Position numbers and translations under genes: made by a program
NCBI GenBank assembly: GCA_021847945.1
Contig: JAJZNG010000118.1
Span: forward strand, 1-48,304
Direction of reading: 5' to 3'
DNA length: 48,304 nt
Source: Actinomycetes bacterium
Lineage (GTDB): Bacteria > Actinomycetota > Acidimicrobiia > Acidimicrobiales > Palsa-688
Part shown: one piece after another, positions 37,985 through 46,293 of the stretch
How the letters are laid out: every line of letters begins with the position of its first letter
How positions within the stretch are numbered: position 1 is the stretch's first letter
The notes under the pieces: model-generated
What the model was told of the DNA's origin: nothing
Seen by the model: only the letters and a program-made list of their open reading frames with translations
Database searches by the model: none

Positions 37985-38725
37985 ATGATGACGATGGACC
38001 TTGAAGGAAAAGTTGCGATAGTGACCGGGGCGTCCAGCGGGATAGGAGAGGCCGTCGCTCGGACATTCGCTCAAGCGGGAGCGGCGGTGGCGGTCAACTC
38101 GTCGTCTTCGGTTGAGGCCGGCCGGGCGGTAGCTGACTCCCTACCGGAGGGACTCTACGTGCAGGCAGACGTAGCCGACGACGAAGAGTGCCGCGCCGTC
38201 GTCGATGAGGTCCTGAAGCGCTTCGGGCGGATTGACATTCTCGTGAACAACGCTGGAACCACAAAGGTGATCCCCCACGGCAACCTAGACGCAGCGACTG
38301 ACCTGATATGGAGAAGGATCTTCGACGTCAACGTACTCGGAGCGTGGCACATGACCCGAGCGTCCCTGCCAGCCCTGCGTGCCAGCGGAGCGGGCGTAGT
38401 CGTCAACGTCAGCTCGATCGCCGGGGTCCGCCCGGTCGGCAGTTCGATCCCTTACGCTGCGTCTAAAGCTGCTCTCAACCATATGACGATCCTCCTTGCG
38501 AATGCGCTCGGCCCTGAAGTAAGAGTCAACGCAGTCGCTCCTGGCCTGGTGGACACGCCCTGGACCGCGGACTGGGACGCCGTGCGAGCGGCCGTACGCG
38601 AACAGGCCCCTCTCAAGCGCTCGGCGACACCGCACGAGGTTGCCGAAGCGGTAGCTGCGTTGGTCACCTCCACCTTCGTGACGGGACAGGTTCTCTGCGT
38701 CGACGGTGGAATGTCTCTCCGCTAG
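37985..38725 (+). CDS. Short-chain dehydrogenase/reductase
   Basis: KVAIVTGASSGIGEAVARTFAQAGAAVAV, ILVNNAG, NVSSIAG, YAASKAALNHMT, VDGGMSLR. Confidence 0.96.
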   Translation: MMTMDLEGKVAIVTGASSGIGEAVARTFAQAGAAVAVNSSSSVEAGRAVADSLPEGLYVQADVADDEECRAVVDEVLKRFGRIDILVNNAGTTKVIPHGNLDAATDLIWRRIFDVNVLGAWHMTRASLPALRASGAGVVVNVSSIAGVRPVGSSIPYAASKAALNHMTILLANALGPEVRVNAVAPGLVDTPWTADWDAVRAAVREQAPLKRSATPHEVAEAVAALVTSTFVTGQVLCVDGGMSLR

Positions 38726-41189
38726 GGTCGCTCAAACCGTGGAGACAATCGGATCGACGCCCGGCGATGACCCCGACAAACGTGTTAGTGGCCAACACCT
38801 CCCTCCCGACTCAGGCTCCGTTCTGGGCGGTCTTGTCGTCGTCGAGTTGGACACGTCGGTAGCTGGAAGCATCGCAGGGATGATCCTCGCCGACTACGGT
38901 GCTCGTGTCATCAAAGTTGAGGACCCCGAAGCCGGGCTAAGAGAGCGTCTCAATCCCGGGTTCGCCGTCTGGAACCGGAGCAAAGCCAGTCTGGCCTCAG
39001 CGTTTGACGACCGGCAGTGCGCCCGTTTCGAGAGCCTGATCTCCGACGCGGACGTCTGCGTCACCGGTTGCATCGGGAACCCGGACCCCTCCGCGCTCGC
39101 AACCTTGAACCCCCAACTGGTAGTCGCCGCCGTGCCCCCCTACCGCGGCCCGACGCCCTGGGCCGGTGGCGGCGAAGACTCCTCCCTGCTGGACGCTCTG
39201 AGCGGTTTGTCCATGAGGCAGTCCTCCTTTGAAGACGTGCCTGTCGACCTGGTATATCCCCACACGTTGTACATCCAAGGCTTGTGGACGGCCACATGCG
39301 CCGTGGCAGCCCTCGTGGAGCGGACCACGACAGGCAAGGGACAGATCCTCAACGTCGACGGCCTGTCGGCTGCGCTCATAGCCGGTGCCGCCGGGTTCGT
39401 CTTTGACCCGTCGGACGATACGAGCGTCACTCCTGTCGGGCCAGGGGGTGCCAGCCCGTGTTATACGCGCTACCGATGCTCTGATGGAGAGTGGCTCTTC
39501 CTCGGCGCCCTACTGCCCCGATTCCAGATGACCGTCTTCGAGACCCTGGGGATCGATGAGATTCCCGACGATCCGAGGATCGCCGGGGATCTGAGCCGAA
39601 TCCTCTTACCCGAGAACCGTCTTTGGGTTCGAACAGCTATGCAGGAGCGCTTCTTCACCGACAGCCGGGAGCATTGGCTAACCGTGCTGGAAGAGGCCGG
39701 ATGCCCAGCCGGGCCCGTCCTGGATCGGGATGAATGGCTGGACCACCCTCAGCTGCGAGCCTGCGGTCAGCGCGTAGAAATCGACGATCCCGAACGAGGA
39801 CCGGTCGTGATGCCGGGATTGCTGATCGACATACCCGACGCTCCCGGCAAGATCGCTTCCGCCGCACCGCTTCTTGGGGACCTCGACGTGTCAAGCGTTC
39901 GGTCAGAGTGGCGGCGACGTAGCGCCGAACCAGTGGGCCGGCCGGAGTGGCAACGCCCCGCGCCACCCGCCTCAACACAACCTGACTCTCACGCCGCCAG
40001 CGCAGCTACCTACGATGCCGTGGGCCCGCTCAACGGTGTAAAAGTGCTCAACCTGGGAACTATCCTCGCTGGTCCACTGGCCGGGTCGCTGCTCACAGCG
40101 CTGGGAGCTGACGTGGTGAAAGTCGAACCCCCAGAAGGCGACGCATTCCGAGAGCCTGGATTTTCGTACAACCGGGGTATGCGAAGCCTTTCCATCGACC
40201 TTCGTACCCGTGGCGGACTCGAAGCTTTCCACAGGCTCACCCGGCAAGCTGACATAGTCATCGACAACTACCGGCACGGAGTCGCACAACGCCTCGGCGT
40301 CGATCATCCCACACTGTCAGCTTTGAACCCTGCACTTGGATGCTTCTCGCTTACGGGTTTCGGCGAGACAGGACCGTTAGCTACCAAAGCCGCCTTTGAT
40401 CCCCTTCTCCAGGCTATGAGCGGAATGATGGCCGCACAGGGCGGCGACGACGAGCCCGTCTTCTTGACAGTGGCAGTCAACGACGTGGCTGCCGCCGTCG
40501 CTGGAGCTCTGTCATCTTGTTTGTCACTTTACTATCGCACGCGAACTGGTCGCGGACTCAAGACCGCCACGTCCCTCGCCGCAGTATCAGCCTTCATGCA
40601 GTCAGGTGAGCTCGTCAGATTCCCCGGACGGCCACCGGCTACGCGCGGAGGGCGTGACTTTCCCGGTCCGACAGCACTCGACCGCTTCTATCGCGTCAGA
40701 GACGGATGGGTGCGGCTGCGGGCGACTCCGGATGACCTGCCCAGCCTGATTGACGCTGGCCTGATTGACGCTGGCCTGATTGACGCTGGCCTGACCGAAC
40801 GTAACCATAAGGACCCCCTAGCCATCGCCGCCAACCTGGCCGGGCGCGCCGGAACCGAGGTCGTCCGCCTACTGACAAGCTTAGGAGTCAAGGCCGCCGA
40901 AGCTAGAGGCCTCACCGACCTCGCCTCGGATATGGACCTCAGGGCTAGCGACCTCTTCTCAGAGCATCCCGTCGCCGGCGGTTCGAGCGTCCTTACACCC
41001 GGGCGGTGGGTCCGTTGGGAACCTCCCAGGCCCCTCGCAGCTATGCAGGCCCCGGGTCTCGGGGAGCACACCGTTGAAGTCCTCGCCCAAGCCGGGTTCT
41101 CCCCACACGAGGTTGACGAGTTGATTCGCTCCGGATGCGTCGTGACCGGCGGGCCGATGGTGGTCGGCCGGGTCCACCGCTACAGGTGA
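38706..41189 (+). CDS. Double-domain CaiB/BaiF-type (family III) CoA-transferase; start uncertain
   Basis: Two CaiB-like halves: SIAGMILADYGARVIKVEDPEAG... (N) and GPLAGSLLTALGADVVKVEPPEGDAFR...GFGETGPLATKAAFDPLLQAMSGMM... (C). The first M lies inside the SDR gene. Confidence 0.92.
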   Translation: MECLSARVAQTVETIGSTPGDDPDKRVSGQHLPPDSGSVLGGLVVVELDTSVAGSIAGMILADYGARVIKVEDPEAGLRERLNPGFAVWNRSKASLASAFDDRQCARFESLISDADVCVTGCIGNPDPSALATLNPQLVVAAVPPYRGPTPWAGGGEDSSLLDALSGLSMRQSSFEDVPVDLVYPHTLYIQGLWTATCAVAALVERTTTGKGQILNVDGLSAALIAGAAGFVFDPSDDTSVTPVGPGGASPCYTRYRCSDGEWLFLGALLPRFQMTVFETLGIDEIPDDPRIAGDLSRILLPENRLWVRTAMQERFFTDSREHWLTVLEEAGCPAGPVLDRDEWLDHPQLRACGQRVEIDDPERGPVVMPGLLIDIPDAPGKIASAAPLLGDLDVSSVRSEWRRRSAEPVGRPEWQRPAPPASTQPDSHAASAATYDAVGPLNGVKVLNLGTILAGPLAGSLLTALGADVVKVEPPEGDAFREPGFSYNRGMRSLSIDLRTRGGLEAFHRLTRQADIVIDNYRHGVAQRLGVDHPTLSALNPALGCFSLTGFGETGPLATKAAFDPLLQAMSGMMAAQGGDDEPVFLTVAVNDVAAAVAGALSSCLSLYYRTRTGRGLKTATSLAAVSAFMQSGELVRFPGRPPATRGGRDFPGPTALDRFYRVRDGWVRLRATPDDLPSLIDAGLIDAGLIDAGLTERNHKDPLAIAANLAGRAGTEVVRLLTSLGVKAAEARGLTDLASDMDLRASDLFSEHPVAGGSSVLTPGRWVRWEPPRPLAAMQAPGLGEHTVEVLAQAGFSPHEVDELIRSGCVVTGGPMVVGRVHRYR
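40744..40788. repeat. Three exact in-frame copies of a 15-bp unit
   Basis: GCCTGATTGACGCTG x3 at 40744, 40759 and 40774, encoding (LIDAG)3. Confidence 0.97.
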
Positions 41190-41345
41190 AGCAGCGACTC
41201 CACCGACTGGCTACTAAGGGGAAGGCCGCTCGGGGGCTGGTCCGTCTTGGCGACGCTGAGCTAATCATCGGGGAAAGGCACTCGGGCCGTCGCAGCGGTC
41301 TATTGTCGACTCCGACAGCGAGTGCGTATTCGGGAGGTCATCGCG

Positions 41346-42272
41346 ATGGCGAACATGGATCTGATATCCGAAGGTCTGCTTTTCCCCGAGGGGCCCGTGG
41401 CGACGTCCTCGGGAAAGGTGATCCTCGCCGAGATCTACAGCGGACAGTTGACTGCCGTCGACACGACTAACGGTGAACTGGAGCGCCTCGCCGTGTGTGG
41501 CGGCGGACCCAACGGAGTCGCAGTAGGGCCGAATGCGATGCTCTACGTCTGCAACAATGGCGGCTTCGAGTGGCACCACTCAAATGGCCTGATAGCTCCT
41601 GGACGCCAACCAGAAGACTACAGCGGCGGAAGGATCCAAATCGTCGATCCCGCTAGCGGAGTGGTCACAGATCTATACGCGGCTGCCGGCTCCTACCCGC
41701 TCCGAGGACCCAACGACTTAGTGTTCGACACGGCCGGCGGGTTTTGGTTCACGGACCTGGGAAAGACCAGAAAACGAGATGGCGACTTAGGGGGGTTGTA
41801 CTACGCCACGGCTGACGGATCCAATATTCGCGAGGTTGTACACCCTCTGACTCAGCCCAACGGCGTCGGTCTCTCCCCGGACGGGAACCAGATTTACGTG
41901 GCCGAGACCGGACCGGGACGGGTCTGGACCTGGAACATCGAATCGCCCGGACGGCTAGCTCGCAGCGGCAACGGACCGGGAGGCGCGCAACTGCTGTGGG
42001 GGTTTGATGGCTATCAGATGCTTGACTCTCTCGCAGTCGATTCGGATGGCAACGTCTGCGTGGCGACGCTCATAACCGGGGCGATAAGCGTGATAAGTCC
42101 CGACGCAAAGCTCGTTGAGCAGATCAGGCCCGCCGAGCATGACCCTTTTATAACCAACATCTGCTTCGGCGGTCACGACCTGCGAACCGCCTACATCACC
42201 TCTTCCGGGCGTGGACGCCTGTACTCCACCCAGTGGCCGGTGCCAGGCCTTGAGCTCGCCTACAATCTTTAG
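41346..42272 (+). CDS. SMP-30/gluconolactonase-like beta-propeller hydrolase
   Basis: SEGLLFPEGPVATSSGKVILAEIYSGQL...GPNDLVFDTAGGFWFTDLGK...QPNGVGLSPDGNQIYVAET. ORF track starts at 41322; ATG at 41346 is an alternative. Confidence 0.92.
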   Translation: MANMDLISEGLLFPEGPVATSSGKVILAEIYSGQLTAVDTTNGELERLAVCGGGPNGVAVGPNAMLYVCNNGGFEWHHSNGLIAPGRQPEDYSGGRIQIVDPASGVVTDLYAAAGSYPLRGPNDLVFDTAGGFWFTDLGKTRKRDGDLGGLYYATADGSNIREVVHPLTQPNGVGLSPDGNQIYVAETGPGRVWTWNIESPGRLARSGNGPGGAQLLWGFDGYQMLDSLAVDSDGNVCVATLITGAISVISPDAKLVEQIRPAEHDPFITNICFGGHDLRTAYITSSGRGRLYSTQWPVPGLELAYNL

Positions 42273-42308
42273 AGGCGCTGCGATACGGGAACGCTTTCCC
42301 GCGCAGTG

Positions 42309-42629
42309 CTAAACGTCCGTACCTCCCGCTACTTCGTACGACCACAACTCCGATGCCACCGACACGGGCCCGCCGTGGGGAGCCGGCCTATCAGTACCAG
42401 CGTGGCCGTGAGCGAAAGCCGGGGAGGTAACCCACCCCTGGAAGGACTCCTCGTCCTTCCACCTGGTTACAACCAACCACTGGTCACGTCCATCAGTCGG
42501 ACGCAGAAGTTCAAAACCCTCGAAACCGGGCTGGCCATCCACGGCTCCGGCACGGGCGGCGAACCTGTTGGCCAACTCGTCTCCGGACTCCGACGGGACG
42601 GTTATGGCGTTGATCTTGATTACAGTCAC
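42309..42629 (-). CDS. Antibiotic biosynthesis monooxygenase-fold protein, MhuD-like heme-degrading candidate
   Basis: VIKINAITVPSESGDELANRFAARAGAVDGQPGFEGFELLRPTDGRDQWLVVTRWKDEESFQGWVTSPAFAHGHAG resembles mycobacterial MhuD. Confidence 0.88.
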   Translation of the reverse strand: MTVIKINAITVPSESGDELANRFAARAGAVDGQPGFEGFELLRPTDGRDQWLVVTRWKDEESFQGWVTSPAFAHGHAGTDRPAPHGGPVSVASELWSYEVAGGTDV

Positions 42630-42729
42630 GCGAACATTATGTACCAGCGGGATCAGCCCTCGACTCCGGTACAGGGCTAAGCAGCCGAGTTAACCTCTGT
42701 AGGGCAATGAACCTCTGTCGGCCGGCGAT

Positions 42730-42972
42730 CTACTGTCGGTAGTGCTCGACGACCTCGCCGGAGCGTAGTTCGGCGGCGTCCGGGTCGCCGCCGGCGGTGC
42801 GACGGGCTCTTCTCTGACGGAGAAGATCCCAGCACTGATCCAGTGCCACCTCAACGGCGCGCAGGCGGGTCAGTTCTTCCCCACTTAGCGGGGTACCGAC
42901 ATGAGCCTGCTGAAGGCGGTGCTCCTCCTCGGTCAACTCGTTGATCCGGGCCACTACTTCTAGGTCGTCCAC
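42730..42972 (-). CDS. DUF2630-like small protein
   Basis: INELTEEEHRLQQAHVGTPLSGEELTRLRAVEVALDQCWDLLRQRRARR. Confidence 0.85.
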   Translation of the reverse strand: MDDLEVVARINELTEEEHRLQQAHVGTPLSGEELTRLRAVEVALDQCWDLLRQRRARRTAGGDPDAAELRSGEVVEHYRQ

Positions 42973-43103
42973 CTGTCACTCCCATGCCACATTTACTCGA
43001 AGATGGCGTAGGCCGCCTCTCTCATAGTACGGCTATAAGCCCGCCGCCCGGCGCACGGGACGGACAGCCCTCTTACAAAAAGGCGCCTTCGACGCAAGGG
43101 GGA

Positions 43104-43832
43104 TCACTTCATCGTGGCTGTAGCGACCATCTTTCCACTGGTGTCCACGAGACGGACCGTGTTAGCTCCTCGGGCTGACACTGGTATATACGTCGCCCAG
43201 TAGCCACCCTGCGAGGTTACCTGGAAGGTTCCAAGAACGATCACTTTGCCGGCCGGGCTGACCAGCTCGCAGCGGAGAGTCCCTACCTGGCTCGCTGATA
43301 TTCCCATCGACATCCAAGGATGGCCGTCGGAATCGAAGAACACCCTTCCAACCGGTCCCGAAGGGCCGACCAGCAGCGACGCAGACCAGCCGCCAGTCGT
43401 ATCAGAGGCGACAGTGGATGAGGTTCCTGTCGCAGCCGAACCGATCGCCGCACCAGCACCTAAGAGCAATGCCGCTGCGGCAGCGACTGCCGCCAGGTGC
43501 TTCCACGAAACACTACGCCGGGAACCGGACGCCTTGTAGGTGCGCCTGTCGGCCCGCTCCCAACGGTTACGGGGAAGCGCCGATGTACCCCCGAGGATCT
43601 GGCTATCGATGCGGGCCAACACCCGATCCTCGAAGCCAGCTGGGGGCTCTGCCGGCGGAGCCTGGGCTGCGATCCGGTCGGCCACAGCGCTCAACTCGAG
43701 CAGTTCTTCCCGACACGCCGGACAGCTTGCGAGGTGTGTCAGGACGGAGGTCCGTTCCTCGGGGTCGAGCACCCCGAGGGCCATCTCGGCGAGGGTCTCG
43801 GGGTGGGAGTCGGAGCGAGTGTAATCAGTCAT
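43104..43832 (-). CDS. Anti-sigma factor, zinc-finger/RskA-like
   Basis: LAEMALGVLDPEERTSVLTHLASCPACREELLEL plus single TM; overlaps the sigma factor gene by 8 bp. Confidence 0.9.
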   Translation of the reverse strand: MTDYTRSDSHPETLAEMALGVLDPEERTSVLTHLASCPACREELLELSAVADRIAAQAPPAEPPAGFEDRVLARIDSQILGGTSALPRNRWERADRRTYKASGSRRSVSWKHLAAVAAAAALLLGAGAAIGSAATGTSSTVASDTTGGWSASLLVGPSGPVGRVFFDSDGHPWMSMGISASQVGTLRCELVSPAGKVIVLGTFQVTSQGGYWATYIPVSARGANTVRLVDTSGKMVATATMK

Positions 43833-44457
43833 TGGAATGCTCTGCCAGGTGTTCGTAACGAAGGGAGCTGCGAAGACGTCCCATAGCCGTCCTTATCCGG
43901 GTCTTCGCAGTTCCGAGGGGTATCGACTCGGCCGCGGCTACCTGCGACGCTGACATGCCCAGCATGCCGGCGAGCACGATAGCCCTTGCCTGATCAGTCG
44001 GTAGGAGGCGAAGAGCCCTCGTGATCTCGCGAGACGACTCCGCCTCCAGGGCCTTAGTTTCGGGCTCGTTCGGTCCTGCGGGCAGCGCCGCAAGAAGAGC
44101 GTCCACCTCTATCGGGTCGGCCTTGCGCACCCGCGTCGTGTCGATAGCAAGGTTTCTGGTTATAGCAGCCAGCCAGGTGCCTACCGATCCTCTACGGGCG
44201 TCGTAGGTTGAACCGTGCCGCCACGCCCGCTCGAAGGCCTGCTGAGCGACGTCCTCAGCTCCCGTCGGGTCCCCCAGAACAGCCAGAGCGACACCGTAAA
44301 CTCTCGATTGGAACCTCCGGATGAAAGCCACAGCCAGTTCCCTATCACCGCTGGCGTAACCCGCCAGCAACGCTTCGTCTGAGAGGCTTGACACCGGTAT
44401 TCCCATCTGCCTCACATCATAGTTACGGACCCGAGCGCTTATCGGATTGAGCGCCAC
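43825..44457 (-). CDS. ECF RNA polymerase sigma factor
   Basis: GDPTGAEDVAQQAFERAWRHGSTYDARRGSVGTWLAAITRNLAIDTTR and region 4 LGMSASQVAAAESIPLGTAKTRIRTAMGRLR. Confidence 0.93.
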   Translation of the reverse strand: MALNPISARVRNYDVRQMGIPVSSLSDEALLAGYASGDRELAVAFIRRFQSRVYGVALAVLGDPTGAEDVAQQAFERAWRHGSTYDARRGSVGTWLAAITRNLAIDTTRVRKADPIEVDALLAALPAGPNEPETKALEAESSREITRALRLLPTDQARAIVLAGMLGMSASQVAAAESIPLGTAKTRIRTAMGRLRSSLRYEHLAEHSND

Positions 44458-44593
44458 GGACGCCCCGACGTGCAGCCAGGACTAGCGGTTCTCTCACCGC
44501 TTCAATCCGTTAGGGAGCCCCGGACGTATATGCCCGTAGAAAAGCACGTCGTCGCCGAGGATCCTCTGCGACCAGGGACGAAAGGTTGAACGA

Positions 44594-45208
44594 ATGAGAA
44601 AGACAACTGGCGTTTCGCTGGCAGTCGGAATGGCCATACTGACGGCCGCTTGTGGTTCGTCCACGAAGACCTCGAGCGCCTCGGCTCCAACGAGCGTCCC
44701 CGCGGCATCGTCGACCACGGCAAGCACAGCTCCGTCCTCGACCATGTACTCCAGCGCCTCCTCGACGTCGTCTCCCACCGCGGCGTCGCCCACACCGACC
44801 ATCGGTATCGCAACGGACTCGATGTACGGGAACATCCTCGAGTCCAACGGCAAGACTCTCTACGCTTTCTCCACGGATACCTCTACTACAAGCTCCTGTA
44901 CAGGTAAGTGTGCAACCGCCTGGCCGCCACTGGAGACTACGGGCACGCCGACGCTCGGCTCTGGGGTCAACGCGTCGCTCGTTGGTCACATTATGCGACC
45001 CAGCGGAAAAATGCAGGTGACCTACAACGGGCACCCCCTGTATTGGTTCATCAAGGACATCAAAGCCTCTGCTCCTAATACGACTCTCGGCGAGGACTTG
45101 GCCACTTTCGGCGGGGTGTGGTACGTGGTGTCGGCTTCTACGGGCAACCCAGTGACGTCCGCTGTGTCGAGCTCGACGTCGTCGACCACTGCAGGTTCCG
45201 GCTACTAG
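44594..45208 (+). CDS. Secreted-repeat lipoprotein (COG4315-like)
   Basis: Lipobox LTAACGSS; GKTLYAFSTDTSTTSSCTGKCATAWPPL; LYWFIKD; GVWYVVSASTG. Confidence 0.92.
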   Translation: MRKTTGVSLAVGMAILTAACGSSTKTSSASAPTSVPAASSTTASTAPSSTMYSSASSTSSPTAASPTPTIGIATDSMYGNILESNGKTLYAFSTDTSTTSSCTGKCATAWPPLETTGTPTLGSGVNASLVGHIMRPSGKMQVTYNGHPLYWFIKDIKASAPNTTLGEDLATFGGVWYVVSASTGNPVTSAVSSSTSSTTAGSGY

Positions 45209-45277
45209 GGCCCGAGCGGGCTGCGTCCAGCGGGACTAGCCTCCCCCGTCGTGGCGAGTGTTCCTTTTCTAATGCCC

Positions 45278-45308
45278 GGGGTCAGGGTTCCGTGACAACC
45301 CTGACCCC
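45278..45308 (+). promoter_or_regulatory. Perfect 12-bp hairpin with a GTG start codon in the loop
   Basis: GGGGTCAGGGTT (45278-45289) - CCGTGAC - AACCCTGACCCC (45297-45308). The GTG at 45292-45294 is the proposed start of the next CDS. Confidence 0.8.
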
Positions 45309-46293
45309 CATCGACGAGCTTTTCGTCCACCAGATACCACAGACCCTTTCAGAGGTGGCGGTCTCGAACCCTTATTGGCGCGAAAGCTACTTCTTCGAGA
45401 TGCACCGCCCAGAAGCGGACGGCGACCTGGTGTTTATGACTATGGCCCGCTACCCGGCGTCGGGAGTCGTGGACTCCCTGCAAATGGGTCGAGTGGGGGG
45501 CGAGCGGATCTTGGGGCGTCTCGAACGGTCTTTCGGGGACGACCCACACGGCTCGCACGTCGACGGGGCCTACGTGGAGGTGGTCGAGCCGTTCGAGACG
45601 ATCCGATTGTGGGCCGACCCTGCTGTCGCCTCGATAGGGATCGACGTGACGTTTCGGGCCAGGACCGCACCGTACGCTCTGCGGCGAGGCACGTTGCGCG
45701 CCGGATCCGACGTCGTATGGGACCAGAGCCACGTTCTGCAGTCCGGCGTGTACGAAGGCACGTACACCGTGGAAGGCAAGGCCTTCGAGATCGACGGGTG
45801 GACCGGCCAGCGGGACCACTCGTGGGGTATCCGAGACCATGGACGCTGCCCGCTCTGGATGTGGCTGCAGATCCAACTGGAGGACGGCTTCCTCGGCGTG
45901 TGGCATTGGGAACTGTCCAACGGCGCCCGAGTGTACACCGACGGTTGCTGGGCGGGAACCGACCGCTCCGATCCCGTCCCGGTAGTCGACTTCCGCCACG
46001 ACCTGAGTTGGACCTCGGATAGTGGTGAACCTGTGGCCTACGGGCGCAACGGGGAAGAGGTCGCTGGGCTGTCGGGGCGCTGCTACTTCACCTTGGAAGA
46101 CGGCAGGACTCTGACCGTCGACGCCGAAGGAACCTTCGACAGGCCCTATGAGCCGTTCCACCGGGGCGGACTGTCACAGATGCGGGTGTCCACGAGTGAC
46201 GCTCGATCCGGTAGCGGAATCTACGAGATCACCGGCGCCCGCCACCATCGGTACTTCCCCGAAACCCTGGTAGAGCGCCCACTGCCACGATGA
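45292..46293 (+). CDS. Conserved hypothetical protein, lipocalin-like/DUF7064-like
   Basis: TPIDELFVHQIPQTLSEVAVSNPYWRESYFFEMH...GWTGQRDHSWGIRDHG...; tentative family assignment. Confidence 0.7.
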   Translation: MTTLTPIDELFVHQIPQTLSEVAVSNPYWRESYFFEMHRPEADGDLVFMTMARYPASGVVDSLQMGRVGGERILGRLERSFGDDPHGSHVDGAYVEVVEPFETIRLWADPAVASIGIDVTFRARTAPYALRRGTLRAGSDVVWDQSHVLQSGVYEGTYTVEGKAFEIDGWTGQRDHSWGIRDHGRCPLWMWLQIQLEDGFLGVWHWELSNGARVYTDGCWAGTDRSDPVPVVDFRHDLSWTSDSGEPVAYGRNGEEVAGLSGRCYFTLEDGRTLTVDAEGTFDRPYEPFHRGGLSQMRVSTSDARSGSGIYEITGARHHRYFPETLVERPLPR

